64,000 bases of DNA, taken from Rhizobium sp. GTDB taxonomy: Bacteria > Pseudomonadota > Alphaproteobacteria > Rhizobiales > Rhizobiaceae. The stretch spans positions 124,001 to 188,000 of the forward strand of contig JAHHDR010000034.1 in NCBI GenBank assembly GCA_019739215.1. Direction: 5' to 3'. A program made the position numbers and the translations under genes. Positions 45,939-55,401 of the stretch are shown here, piece after piece. Below the pieces are notes generated by a model. The model ran no database searches. It was not told the DNA's origin and saw only the letters and a list, made by a program, of their open reading frames with translations. The stretch's first letter is position 1; each line of letters starts with the position of its first letter.

Positions 45939-46061
45939 CTATCGCAGCAGGAACGGACCCACGCTCCACAGCGTGACCAGACCGGCGGCGGAGACCGGGT
46001 GGCTGAATGCCACAGGCCAGCCCATGACGATCGCCCAGTGCCAGATGCTGAAGCTGGTCAA
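45939..46061 (-). CDS. Possible small membrane protein with FSIWHW motif
   Basis: A 40-residue frame starts at a TTG (46061) behind AAAGGATCGGGAAA. It reads MTSFSIWHWAIVMGWPVAFS and ends in a second hydrophobic segment (AGLVTLWSVGPFLL). The FSIWHW start recurs in small alphaproteobacterial membrane proteins. It lies in the 212-base gap between pyrC and vapC; nothing else was seen there. Confidence 0.35.
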   Translation of the reverse strand: MTSFSIWHWAIVMGWPVAFSHPVSAAGLVTLWSVGPFLLR

Positions 46062-46147
46062 TTTCCCGATCCTTTGCGGCCAAGTCGGAGACAGACATTG
46101 CCGATGCAGGTTGGGAAAGCAATAGTGGAAAATGACAGCCGGGCCGC

Positions 46148-46544
46148 TCAGGCCGCCACGATGTCGGTCTGGCTGAAGTTGTTGCCCTTGTAGAGAAGGG
46201 GCACGTTGTGATGTTTCGCGCAGGCATAGGCGAAGCAACCGCCGAAGTTCAGCGCTGCGGGATGGCGCCCCTTGCCGTAACGGCGGAAGGCGTCGAGCGC
46301 GATGGCTGTCATTGCCGGCTCAATCGCGACGACTTTGACACCGAATTCCGCAAAAAAACTCAACGACGAGCTTTTCGGCAACCTCATGCTGCACCACGAG
46401 AATCCGCGATATGTTTGCTGCCGATTCCCATACTGCCAACGGCGACGTCCGGCGCAGACTTGCTGGGCGGAGCTTTCCGGCCAGAACCGCGGCATCTTCT
46501 TCACCGCAGATCATCGAACAGCAAGCCGAAGCGTCGATGAACAT
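46148..46544 (-). pseudogene. vapC: VapC-family PIN-domain toxin, frameshifted and with altered active site
   Basis: From ATG 46544 the N-terminal half reads MFIDASACCSMICGEEDAAV (PIN start with the first catalytic Asp). At a run of seven A bases (46352-46358) the frame breaks; removing one restores VVEFFAEFGVKVVAIEP and the C-terminal half (AALNFGGCFAYACAKHHNVP, then LLYKGNNFSQTDIV). The repaired product has 131 residues, typical for VapC ribonucleases. The conserved Gly-Asp-Cys is Gly-Gly-Cys here, so a catalytic Asp is lost even after repair. It lies 5 bases after vapB. Confidence 0.8.
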
Positions 46545-46549
46545 CGTTG

Positions 46550-46789
46550 TCAGTCCTCGTAGAAACTATCCCTGAAGGCCTTGTCTGCCGGTTTACCTTC
46601 CTTGGGGTTGCCCAGTGCCCTTGCTCTTCTCGCAAATGCCATTACGCGTTCTACGAAATCGTTATCCTGCTCGCGTTGTATTTCATCGCGCAGCGCTTGT
46701 CTCAGGGCTTCGGTCTTGGTTGTCCCGCGCGCTTCGGCCGGTTGGGACGCCAACCGGTCGACTTCAGCGTCCTTCACATAAAGCGCCAT
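46550..46789 (-). CDS. vapB: VapB-family antitoxin
   Basis: The 79-residue protein begins MALYVKDAEVDRLASQPAEA and contains the RHH-type helix TTKTEALRQALRDEIQRE of the Rv0623-like VapB group, followed by a toxin-binding tail (NPKEGKPADKAFRDSFYED). It would bind the operator as a dimer and neutralise VapC. With the partner broken, it may be kept for regulation or be in decay. Confidence 0.8.
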   Translation of the reverse strand: MALYVKDAEVDRLASQPAEARGTTKTEALRQALRDEIQREQDNDFVERVMAFARRARALGNPKEGKPADKAFRDSFYED

Positions 46790-46836
46790 GGCATATCCTC
46801 GCCTTCAAGAGGGATATACCACGGTCCAGCTCAGAC

Positions 46837-47103
46837 TCAATTCGAAGGCGTCACCTCGATCGCCAGCGCATGCAATCCCTCGTCGAAGGCGAATTTCAGC
46901 GCCGCATTTATCTCCCGATGCTGGGTCACCCGGCTCTTTCCGGCCAGCGATGCCGCAGAGATTCGGATTCGGTAATGCGTATCGTTGGTCGCCGCCGCTT
47001 CCGGGTTGTGACCGGCATGCAGGTTGCTTTCATTGACGATTTCGAGATTTGTGGGCTGAAAGGCCGCTTCGAGGGCGGCTTGGAGTCTGGGCTGCAGCGT
47101 CAT
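46837..47103 (-). CDS. bolA: BolA family protein
   Basis: The 88-residue protein has the BolA fold: RLQAALEAAFQPTNLEIVNE, HAGHNPEAAATNDTHYRIRI and REINAALKFAFDEGLHALAI. The conserved His-Ala-Gly-His (NLHAGH) can ligate an iron-sulfur cluster shared with a monothiol glutaredoxin, in iron regulation. Divergent from the DnaJ-like gene by 93 bases, a gene order common in rhizobia. Confidence 0.9.
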   Translation of the reverse strand: MTLQPRLQAALEAAFQPTNLEIVNESNLHAGHNPEAAATNDTHYRIRISAASLAGKSRVTQHREINAALKFAFDEGLHALAIEVTPSN

Positions 47104-47196
47104 GATTCAGGTTCCGAGCAAAGCCCTCCACAAAGACCGCAACTTTCCGGATTGTCAATTCTTGCGATGCGACATGGCGGGACCCATAATGGGGGA

Positions 47197-47814
47197 ATGA
47201 AACTGGATTCCAAATATTTCGACTCGATCCGCACGCGCCGCAAGGGCAAGCGTGTCGAAGAGCCGCCCGAAAAGCCCGTCTGTCAGTGGGATGGTTGCGA
47301 GAAGCCTGGCGTGCATCGCGCGCCGGTGGGACGCAATGCCGAGAACCAGTATTTCGTCTTCTGCTTCGAGCATGTGAAGGAATACAACAAGGGCTACAAC
47401 TACTTCTCCGGCCTGTCGGACACCGAAGTCGCGCGCTACCAGAAGGAAGCCGTGACCGGCAATCGCCCGACCTGGAGCATGGGCGTCAACAAGAGCGCCA
47501 AATGGGGACCCACCCAGAACCAGGCGCGATCCGGCGCCGCCAAACTGCGCGACCCGTTCGGTTTTGCCGGATGGCGCGTCAATGGCGGCCGGCATGGCCC
47601 CGCGCCCGATCGCAAGCTCAAGGCGCTGGAGACCAAGGCCTTCGAGACGCTGGAACTGGCCCACAACGCCACGTCCAGCGACATCAAGTCGCGCTACAAG
47701 GAACTGGTGAAAAAGCACCATCCTGACGCAAATGGCGGCGACCGCGGCTCGGAAGAGCGCTTCCGGGCGGTGATCCAGGCCTATCAACTGCTCAAGCAGG
47801 CCGGCTTTTGCTGA
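47197..47814 (+). CDS. J-domain (DnaJ-like) protein
   Basis: The 205-residue protein has its J domain at the C-terminus (LELAHNATSSDIKSRYKELV, then KKHHPDANGGDRG) with the HPD motif, instead of at the N-terminus. The N-terminal half has a cysteine pair and Trp (CQWDGCEKPGVHRAPVG) that may bind zinc. It is expected to stimulate a DnaK. The ATG at 47197 was chosen for the conserved MKLDSKYFDSIR start. It directly precedes cobS, as in other rhizobia. Confidence 0.85.
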   Translation: MKLDSKYFDSIRTRRKGKRVEEPPEKPVCQWDGCEKPGVHRAPVGRNAENQYFVFCFEHVKEYNKGYNYFSGLSDTEVARYQKEAVTGNRPTWSMGVNKSAKWGPTQNQARSGAAKLRDPFGFAGWRVNGGRHGPAPDRKLKALETKAFETLELAHNATSSDIKSRYKELVKKHHPDANGGDRGSEERFRAVIQAYQLLKQAGFC

Positions 47815-47912
47815 CCGTCGCCCTCTAATATTGTTGTGTCGGGCGAAAACCCGCGATAGGACAGGCGCCGGTGATTTCTACGGCCGTTCCCCGCGGCCGC
47901 GCTGGAGTTATG

Positions 47913-48913
47913 ATGACCAAGATGGATCTCGATATTGTAAAGCTGCCGGACACTAAGGTTTCGGTCCGGGACGTGTTCGGAATCGATTCCGACATCAGCG
48001 TGCCTGCCTATTCGGAACCCGATGCCCATGTCCCGGATGTCGATCCGGACTATCTGTTCGACCACAACACGACGCTGGCGATTCTCGCCGGCTTCGCCTT
48101 CAACCGCCGCGTCATGGTTTCAGGGCTACCACGGCACCGGCAAGTCGACTCATGTCGAGCAGGTCGCGGCGCGCCTCAACTGGCCGCTGCGTCCGCGTCA
48201 ATCTCGACAGCGCATGTCTCGCCGCATCGATCTCGTCGGCAAGGATGCGATCGTCCTCAAGGACGGCAAGCAGATCACCGAATTTCGCGACGGCATCCTG
48301 CCCTGGGCCGTAGCAGCACAACATCGCGCTCGTCTTCGACGAATACGACGCCGGCCGCCCGGACGTGATGTTCGTGATCCAGCGCGTGCTCGAGGCCTCC
48401 GGCCGCCTGACGCTGCTCGACCAGAGCCGCGTCATTCCGCCCGCATCCGGCCTTCCGCCTGTTCGCCACCGCCAACACGGTCGGCCTCGGCGATACCACC
48501 GGCCTCTATCACGGCACCCAGCAGATCAACCAGGCGCAGATGGACCGCTGGTCGATCGTCACGACGCTGAACTATCTGCCGCATGACAAGGAAGTCGGCA
48601 TCGTCGCTCGCCAAGGCCAAGCACCTATGACACGGACGACAAGGGCCGGAAGCTCGTCGCGAACATGGTGCGCATGGCCGACCTGACGCGCTCGGCCTTC
48701 GTCAACGGCGATCTGTCGACCGTGATGAGCCCGCGCACGGTCATCACCTGGGCTGAGAACGCCGAGATCTTCGGCGACCTCGGCTTCGCTTTCCGGCTGA
48801 CCTTCCTCAACAAGTGCGACGAGCTCGAACGACCGGTCGTGGCCGAGATGTATCAGCGGGTTTTCGGCGTCGATCTGCCCGAGAGCGCCGCAAACCTGGC
48901 GGTTACCGCCTGA
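47913..48913 (+). pseudogene. cobS: Cobaltochelatase subunit CobS, interrupted by about eight single-base insertions
   Basis: Pieces in three frames spell the whole CobS protein, a MoxR-type AAA+ ATPase that drives cobalt insertion into hydrogenobyrinic acid a,c-diamide with CobN and CobT. Visible are LPDTKVSVRDVFGIDSDI, Walker A YHGTGKST, Walker B LVFDEYDAGRPDVMFVIQRV and [20 protein letters not shown]. Extra bases are needed to be dropped near 48124, 48187, 48211, 48221, 48310, 48437, 48605 and 48624; doing so leaves 993 bases, or 330 residues, the normal length. The ATG at 47913 follows GGAG. Conservation between breaks is high. Confidence 0.85.
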
Positions 48914-48917
48914 GGCG

Positions 48918-50867
48918 ATGGCCAATCCGCCGCGCAGCAAGTCGAACCGACCCGACACCACCGCCTCCTTCAAGTCGGCAGTGGGCGCGACCGTGCGCGC
49001 AGTTTCCGGCAAGCCCGACCTGGAAGTGAGTTTCTCGGCCGACCGGCCGGTGCTCACCACCGACAAGGCGCGTCTCGCCAACCTGCCCCGCGTCCCGACC
49101 CGGCGTGACATCGCCGTGGCCCGTGGCCAGGGCGACGCCATGGCCATGCGGCTCGCAAGCCACGATCCCGCAACGCACAAGAAGCGCGCACCGGCCGAGC
49201 CCGAAGCGCGCGCCGCCTTCGACGCGCTGGAACAGGCCCGCGTCGAAGCGCTGGGCTGCATCCGCATGCCCGGCATGAGCGGCAGACATTTCCGTCGATG
49301 CTGCGAAGACCGGATACGTTCCAAGGCAGAACTTCGCCGAGATAACGGACCGCGACGACGCCCCGCTCGGCGAGGCGCTGGCGCCTTATCCTGCGCGAGC
49401 GCTGTCGCGGGCCATCTCGGTGCCGCCCTCGGGCAACGCCATCGTCGACCTGTGGCGCAAGGAGATCGAGGAGAAGGCGAGCACCTCTCTGACGACTCTG
49501 CTCACCCAGTTCGACGACCAGGAGCTGTTCTCGCCCGCCTGTCCGCGACAGGTGCTTGCGTCGACCTCGAATCTGGTGCCCGACAGCGACCTGGCGACGA
49601 CGGCGAGAGCGAGGAAAGCGAAGACGGCGACGATCAGAGCAGCCCGGAACGCGGCGAGGATCAGGACGAGGACGCCGGAACGAGGGCGAAGGCCAGAGCG
49701 ACGACGCCGAGGCCCAGGAGGATCGAGAGCTCCCGGCTCGAGCGACGAGCAGGGCGACGTCGAAGGCTCTGAGATGGACATGTCGGACTCGGACGAGGAC
49801 GACGAATCCGATGCCGGCGAGGACGCGCCCAATACGCCCCCGGGCGCCAACGAGGAGAAGTTCTCCAACCAGTTCGCCTACAAGGTCTTCACCACCAAGT
49901 TCGACGAAACGGTGCGGGCGCCCGACCTCTGTCCGCCCGAGGAACTGGACCAGTTGCGGGCGCTGCTCGACAAGCAGCTCGAGAGTCTCGCCGGCGCGGT
50001 GGCCCGGCTCGCCAACAAGCTGCAGCGGCGGCTGATGGCACAGCAGTCGCGCAGTTGGGAATTCGACCTTGAGGAAGGCGTGCTGGACACCGCCCGCCTG
50101 ACTCGCGTCGTCACCGACCCGACTGCAGCCGCTTGAGCTTCAAGGCCGAGACGCGACACCACGTTCCGCGACACGGTGGTGACGCTGCTGCTCGACAATT
50201 CCGGCTCGATGCGCGGCCGGCCGATCACGGTCGCGGCGATCTGCGCCGACATCCTGGCCCGGACGCTGGAGCGCTGCGGCGTCAAGGTCGAGATCCTCGG
50301 CTTCACCACCCGCGCCTGGAAGGGCGGCCAGAGCCGCGAGAGCTGGCTCGACGGCGGCAAGCCCGCCATCCCGGGCCGCGCTCAACGACCTGCGCCACAT
50401 CGTCTACAAGTCGGCCGACGCAGCCGTGGCGCCGCGCCAAGCGCAACCTCGGCCTGATGATGCGCGAGGGGCTGCTGAAGGAGAATATCGACGGCGAGGC
50501 GCTGACCTGGGCGCAGAAGCGGCTGCTGGCCGCGGCCGAGAACGCGGCGCATCCTGATGGTGATCTCGGATGGTGCGCCGGTCGACGACTCCACCCAGTC
50601 GTCAATCCGGGCAACTATCTCGAGCGCATCTGCGCGCAGGTCATCGACGAGATCGAGACGCGGTCGCCGGTCGAGCTGTCTGCCATCGGCATCGGCCACG
50701 ACGTGACCCGCTATTATCGCCGCGCCGTGACCATCGTCGACGCCGAGGAACTGGCCGGCGCCATGACCGACGAACTGGCCGCGCTGTTCGAGGAAGACGC
50801 GGGCGGCAGCCAGGATCGGGGCAAGGGCCCGGGTCGCGGCCAGCCACGCGGCCGCAAGCGGGCCTGA
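48918..50867 (+). pseudogene. cobT: Cobaltochelatase subunit CobT, interrupted by several single-base indels
   Basis: Pieces in different frames make up CobT. They are the N-terminal domain (SFKSAVGATVRAVSGKPDLE), the acidic linker ([18 protein letters not shown]), the neck ([19 protein letters not shown]) and the C-terminal von Willebrand A domain with its metal site [18 protein letters not shown], ending [18 protein letters not shown]. Extra bases lie near 49285, 49385, 49680, 50151, 50382 and 50430; missing bases near 49405 and 50599. CobT partners CobS in the CobNST chelatase of aerobic cobalamin synthesis. It starts 5 bases after cobS. The linker breaks are harder to place. Confidence 0.8.
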
Positions 50868-50926
50868 GGGACCGGCCGCGAAAGCCTCTCTCCAAACAAC
50901 AGACGGCGAAAGGAACCGCATTGGCA

Positions 50927-51943
50927 ATGAAGAAGCGATGGTCGCTGCTCGCGTTCCTGCCGTTCCTGCTGTTCGCCCTTGCCTTCCCCGTCGCCTTCGG
51001 CGGCCAGCCGGCCAAGGACGGCGTCGAGATACCCGTCAATTCGCTGGTGATCCCGGAATTCAAGCGCGATGCCGGCAGCCGCTTCGGCAGCCTCGACTAT
51101 GTCGGCGGACTTGTGATGGCGACGAAGAATGGCGAACTCGGCGCGGTTTCCTCGATCCGCATGCTGCCGGATGGAAAGCGCTTCATTTCGGTCATGGACA
51201 CCGGCCACTGGGCGACCGGCGAGATCGAGCGCGATGCCGAGGGCCGTCCGGCCGGCATCAAGAACTATGCGATCACCACCATGCTCGACGCCGGCAGCTA
51301 CAGGAGCAAGGATCACAAGGACAACATGGACGCCGAAGGCATGGTGATCGATGGCGACCGGATCCTGGTCAGCTTCGAGCGCAACCATCGCATCGCGGCC
51401 TATCCGCTCGACGGCTATGACCGATCCGAGCCGCTCGCGGTGGAGAAGCCCGAGACCGACGGCCACGCACTGCGTGGCAATGGCGGGCTGGAGGCAGTGA
51501 TGAAGGCGCCCGTGGATGGCCCGCTGGCAGGTGCCACCGTCTGGGTGTCCGAGCGCAGCTACAACGACAAGGGCGACTTCATCGCCGGCGTCCAGTCCGG
51601 GCCAAGGAAGGGCGTGTTTTTCGTGGAGCGCATTGCGCCCTATGACATCACAGATGGCGTCTTCCTCAAGGATGGCAGCTTCCTGCTGCTGGAACGCAAG
51701 TTCGGCCTCAAGGACGGGATCGGCATGCGCATCCGGCGCTTCGAGGGCAAGGACATCGCGCCGGGGAAGACCGTCGCCGGCCGCGAGGTGATGGAAGCGG
51801 ACTTCTCCCACCAGATCGACAATATGGAAGGCCTCGACGCCTTCACGGCCGCCGACGGCTCCACGCATCTGATCGTGGTGTCCGACGACAACCACTCGCT
51901 GCTGGAGCGAAATCTGCTGCTGGAATTCAAGCTGGTCGAGTAA
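50927..51943 (+). CDS. Exported esterase-like/phytase-like beta-propeller protein
   Basis: The 338-residue protein has a signal peptide (SLLAFLPFLLFALAFPVAFG) and the pattern of the esterase-like activity of phytase family: SSIRMLPDGKRFISVMDTGH, MDAEGMVIDGDRILVSFERN, and DNMEGLDAFTAADGSTHLIV. It is probably a periplasmic six-bladed propeller hydrolase acting on phosphate or carboxyl esters; the substrate is unknown. Both ATG 50927 and TTG 50921 (6 bases after AAAGGA) are possible starts. It follows cobT by 59 bases, as in many rhizobia. Confidence 0.75.
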   Translation: MKKRWSLLAFLPFLLFALAFPVAFGGQPAKDGVEIPVNSLVIPEFKRDAGSRFGSLDYVGGLVMATKNGELGAVSSIRMLPDGKRFISVMDTGHWATGEIERDAEGRPAGIKNYAITTMLDAGSYRSKDHKDNMDAEGMVIDGDRILVSFERNHRIAAYPLDGYDRSEPLAVEKPETDGHALRGNGGLEAVMKAPVDGPLAGATVWVSERSYNDKGDFIAGVQSGPRKGVFFVERIAPYDITDGVFLKDGSFLLLERKFGLKDGIGMRIRRFEGKDIAPGKTVAGREVMEADFSHQIDNMEGLDAFTAADGSTHLIVVSDDNHSLLERNLLLEFKLVE

Positions 51944-52151
51944 GGTCGGGAAAAGCCGGCGTGTTTAACCGGATCTTACCGGTTTATCATCAAATCTTCA
52001 GGTTGATTTGAGATCTGATCTGGACTGATAATGCATCGCAGCATGACTCTGCCGGAATGAGCCGGTGATCGTCGCTCGGGGAGCGGCGGCCGGCGCGGAT
52101 CGATACCACACTGCGAGGCTTGGCGGCGCGCGGTAGAAACGGGGCAATCTC

Positions 52152-53606
52152 ATGATCCAGTATGATTTCATCGTGATCGGCAGCGGCCCGGCAGGGCGGC
52201 GTGCGGCCATCCAGGCGGCGAAACTCGGCCGCAGGGTTCTCGTCATCGAAAAGGGCACCCGCGTCGGCGGCGTCTCCGTCCATACGGGCACGATCCCCTC
52301 GAAGACCCTGCGCGAGACGGCGCTGAACCTGACAGGCTGGCGCGAGCGCGGCTTCTATGGCCGGGCCTACCGCGTCAAGCAGGAGATCAGCGCCGAGGAC
52401 CTGCGCCGTCGCCTGCTCATCACCCTCGACCATGAAGTCGAAGTCCTCGAGCATCAGTTTTCGCGAAACCGTGTCAACCATCTGCGCGGCCTCGCACGCT
52501 TTCTCGATGCGCATACGCTGGAGGTCGAGAAGGCCGACGGTGAAATGGTGCAGGTGCGCGGCAACGCCATCCTGCTGGCAATCGGCACCAAGCCGTTCCG
52601 TCCGCCGAGCATTCCTTTCGACCACGAGAAGATCATCGACAGCGACGAACTGCTGGAACTCAAGGAGATTCCCCGCTCGATGATCGTTGTCGGCGCCGGC
52701 GTCATCGGCATCGAATATGCCACGATCTACAGCGCACTCGATACTGCGGTGACGGTGATCGAACCGCGCACCTCCATGCTCGACTTCATCGATCGCGAGA
52801 TCGTCGAGGATTTCGCCTACCAGCTTCGCGACCGCAACATGAAGCTGCTCTTCGGCCAGTCCGCCGAGAAGATCGAGCGCGAGCCGAACGGCAAGTGCAA
52901 GGTCACGCTGTCGAACGGCCGCGTCGTAACGGCCGAGATGGTGCTCTACGCCGCCGGCCGCATGGGCGCCACCGCGGCCTTGAATCTCGAGGCTGCCGGG
53001 CTGACGGCCGACTCGCGCGGCCGCATCAAGGTCAACCCCGAGACTTTCCAGACCGACGTGCCCAGCATCTATGCCGCCGGCGACGTCGTGGGCTTCCCCA
53101 GCCTCGCATCGACCGCGATGGAACAGGGCCGCATCGCCGCGCGCCATGCGGTGGGCGTCACCACCTCCGAGCCGCCGCAATATTTCCCCTACGGCATCTA
53201 TGCCGTGCCCGAGATTTCGACCTGCGGCCTGACCGAGGAAGAGGTGAAGGAACGCAACATCCCCTACGAATGCGGCATCGCCCGCTTCCGGGAGACGTCA
53301 CGCGGCCACATCATGGGCCTCGACACCGGCATGCTGAAGATGATCTTCTCGATCAAGACCCGGCGCCTGATCGGCGTTCACATCGTCGGCGAGGGCGCGA
53401 CCGAACTGATCCATATCGGCCAGGCCGTGCTGAACCTGAAGGGCACCGTGGATTACTTCGTCGAGAACACGTTCAACTATCCGACCCTTGCCGAAGCCTA
53501 CAAGATCGCTGGCCTCGACGCCTGGAACCGGATGGGCGAGCTCGTTGTCGCGCCCCAGGAAGACACGCAGGACACCGCCGAAATCCAGCAGCAGGCGGCG
53601 CAGTAG
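52152..53606 (+). CDS. sthA: Soluble pyridine nucleotide transhydrogenase (Si-specific)
   Basis: The 484-residue FAD enzyme balances NADPH and NADH by hydride transfer. It has FAD motif DFIVIGSGPAGRRAAIQAAK, NAD motif IVVGAGVIGIEYATIYSAL, and the C-terminal flavin site VPSIYAAGDVVGFPSLASTA. The redox cysteine pair of dihydrolipoamide dehydrogenases is absent: the site reads GGVSVHTGTIPSKTLRE, which is diagnostic for SthA. Length is close to E. coli SthA (466). It stands alone. Confidence 0.9.
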   Translation: MIQYDFIVIGSGPAGRRAAIQAAKLGRRVLVIEKGTRVGGVSVHTGTIPSKTLRETALNLTGWRERGFYGRAYRVKQEISAEDLRRRLLITLDHEVEVLEHQFSRNRVNHLRGLARFLDAHTLEVEKADGEMVQVRGNAILLAIGTKPFRPPSIPFDHEKIIDSDELLELKEIPRSMIVVGAGVIGIEYATIYSALDTAVTVIEPRTSMLDFIDREIVEDFAYQLRDRNMKLLFGQSAEKIEREPNGKCKVTLSNGRVVTAEMVLYAAGRMGATAALNLEAAGLTADSRGRIKVNPETFQTDVPSIYAAGDVVGFPSLASTAMEQGRIAARHAVGVTTSEPPQYFPYGIYAVPEISTCGLTEEEVKERNIPYECGIARFRETSRGHIMGLDTGMLKMIFSIKTRRLIGVHIVGEGATELIHIGQAVLNLKGTVDYFVENTFNYPTLAEAYKIAGLDAWNRMGELVVAPQEDTQDTAEIQQQAAQ

Positions 53607-53773
53607 CAAGGCCGAAATCCGTGTGACAAAGATCAGGTCTTGCCGTAAGTTTCCCGGCAGGCAAAGTGGATGGATGCGCGAATAAACTGGGCTCGCGCAC
53701 CGTCTTGCCGCTGACGGTACAGTCTCGCGGCGGGCGGGACTGCCGGAACATGCAGCCTGATCAGGGGGAAACA

Positions 53774-54121
53774 ATGGATTTCGCAACAGCAGTCAAGACG
53801 GTCGTCATGCAGAAGTATGCAAGCTTCTCCGGACGAGCGATTCGGTCAGAATACTGGTGGTTCGTTCTGGCCTATATCATTGCCTATATCGTGCTCGCCA
53901 TCGTCGATTACGTGCTGGGCGTGCAGCTTCTTACCGCCATCTTGTCGCTCGGCCTGCTCATCCCGAGCATTGCTGTGGGCGTGCGCCGCCTTCACGACCT
54001 CGACAAGTCCGGCTGGTGGCTTCTTCTTGGTCTCGTTCCGCTGGTCGGCCTGATCCTTATCTACTGGTTCGCCCAGCCCGGCACGCCCGGCGCCAACCGG
54101 TTCGGCCCTCCGGCAATCTGA
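53774..54121 (+). CDS. DUF805 family membrane protein
   Basis: The 115-residue protein has the DUF805 pattern KYASFSGRAIRSEYWWFVLA, then IAVGVRRLHDLDKSGWWLLL and a C-terminal GANRFGP. Four helices are expected in the inner membrane; function unknown. The ATG at 53774 follows GGGGGAA. A terminator hairpin lies 20 bases downstream. Confidence 0.85.
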   Translation: MDFATAVKTVVMQKYASFSGRAIRSEYWWFVLAYIIAYIVLAIVDYVLGVQLLTAILSLGLLIPSIAVGVRRLHDLDKSGWWLLLGLVPLVGLILIYWFAQPGTPGANRFGPPAI

Positions 54122-54140
54122 GTATTGCAAAGATGTCAGT

Positions 54141-54176
54141 CCGGGCGGCGCAACGCGCGCAGCCCGGATTATTTTG
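54141..54176 (+). terminator. Terminator after the DUF805 gene
   Basis: CCGGGC (54141-54146) pairs with GCCCGG (54162-54167), with further GC pairing inside the loop, and is followed by ATTATTTT. It lies just downstream of the DUF805 stop. Confidence 0.6.
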
Positions 54177-54183
54177 ACTGATG

Positions 54184-54279
54184 TCACATGTCATCACGCG
54201 GCCGGTTCAGCCAGCCACGCGACAGGCCGGTCGCAACCGCAATGGTTGCCATCAGGATTTCGATGACGTCCTTGATCAT
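54184..54279 (-). CDS. Possible 31-residue small membrane peptide
   Basis: A frame from ATG 54279 behind AAAGGAGCAGGGCC, a strong ribosome binding site, reads MIKDVIEILMATIAVATGLS then RGWLNRPRDDM and stops at 54184. It has one hydrophobic helix and a basic end. It lies between the DUF805 terminator and the LysR gene. No family is known to me. Confidence 0.45.
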   Translation of the reverse strand: MIKDVIEILMATIAVATGLSRGWLNRPRDDM

Positions 54280-54372
54280 GGCCCTGCTCCTTTCTGATGA
54301 AGCCATGGTCGCGCCGTTGCGTCTCCTGTTCAAACGAGTATATTGCCCGCTTCACATGACTTGAGGTTATGC

Positions 54373-55269
54373 ATGAAGCGCGGTCGCCTGCCCCTGACGG
54401 CACTCAGGAGTTTCGAGGTCGCCGGCAGGCTCCTGAGCTTCACCCGCGCCGCGCAAGAACTCTTCGTGTCGCAGGCGGCGATCAGCCGCCAGATCCGCGA
54501 ACTCGAGGCCGCGATCGGCCACCCGTTGTTCGAACGCGGCCACCGCGCCGTCACGCTGACGCCGGATGGCGTGGAACTGCTCGGGGTGCTGACCGAAGCC
54601 TTCGACCGCATCGATGCCTCGCTTTCGGCGATCACGGCGCGGGCGATCGGAGCAAGCGTCACGGTCAGTTGCGAGCCGACCTTCGCCGCCCTCTGGATGG
54701 TCCCGAACCTGATCGACTTCCGGACGCTACATCCCGAGATCGAGGTTCGGATCGAGTCCGATCCACGGGTGATCGAGTTCCGCGCCAACGAGGCCGTCAT
54801 CGCCATCCGGCATGGCGAGACGCAGGCGCGTTGGCCGCGCACCGAAGCGCGGCACCTGATCGACTCCGTGATGGTGCCGGTCCTGGCGCCGTCGCTGCTC
54901 GCGACCGGGTCGGCCCTGCGTGCGCCGGAGGACATCCAGCAATTCGACCTACTCCACGAAGAGAACCGCAGCGCCTGGGCCGATTGGTTTCGCCTCGCCG
55001 GGGCCCCGCAGGACAGTTGCGACCGCGGACCCATGTTGGCGGACGGCGCCCATGTGCTGCAGTCGGCGCTGCGCGGCCATGGTGTCGGTCTCGCCGACCC
55101 TCGGCTCGCCGAAGAGGAGTTGCAGGCCGGACGGCTTGTTCAGCCCTTCCAGACCGCGTTGCCTTTCGGAGCCTACTATCTCGTGGCGCGCAAGTTCGAT
55201 GCGCTCCCGAAACCAGCGGCGGCGCTCTCGCGGTGGCTGCTGGATCGTTTCGCAAGGACGGCGGATTGA
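54373..55269 (+). CDS. LysR family regulator (GcvA-like)
   Basis: The 298-residue protein has an N-terminal HTH (LTALRSFEVAGRLLSFTRAA, then ELFVSQAAISRQIRELE) and the LysR effector domain. The GcvA-type start RLPLTALRSFEVAGR and the ending ALSRWLLDRFARTAD suggest the GcvA/AmpR group. Target and ligand unknown. The ATG at 54373 is preferred to an upstream in-frame codon because it starts the conserved Lys-Arg-Gly-Arg-Leu-Pro run. Confidence 0.8.
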   Translation: MKRGRLPLTALRSFEVAGRLLSFTRAAQELFVSQAAISRQIRELEAAIGHPLFERGHRAVTLTPDGVELLGVLTEAFDRIDASLSAITARAIGASVTVSCEPTFAALWMVPNLIDFRTLHPEIEVRIESDPRVIEFRANEAVIAIRHGETQARWPRTEARHLIDSVMVPVLAPSLLATGSALRAPEDIQQFDLLHEENRSAWADWFRLAGAPQDSCDRGPMLADGAHVLQSALRGHGVGLADPRLAEEELQAGRLVQPFQTALPFGAYYLVARKFDALPKPAAALSRWLLDRFARTAD

Positions 55270-55401
55270 GCGACCGCAACGCGGCTGACGCGGAAATCAC
55301 ACCTTGCCGCATTGCAGCAAGAGTGCAACACTGGCGTTGCGCCGCCCCGGCGTCAGCAGACTGGCCTGCCGGCCCCCTGCCCCATGCGCAAGGAGCCCAC
55401 C

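Noticed and set aside
47913-50867. Programmed frameshifting as an explanation for cobS and cobT
   Set aside because: Too many scattered single-base changes, none in a slippery-site context; error or decay is simpler.
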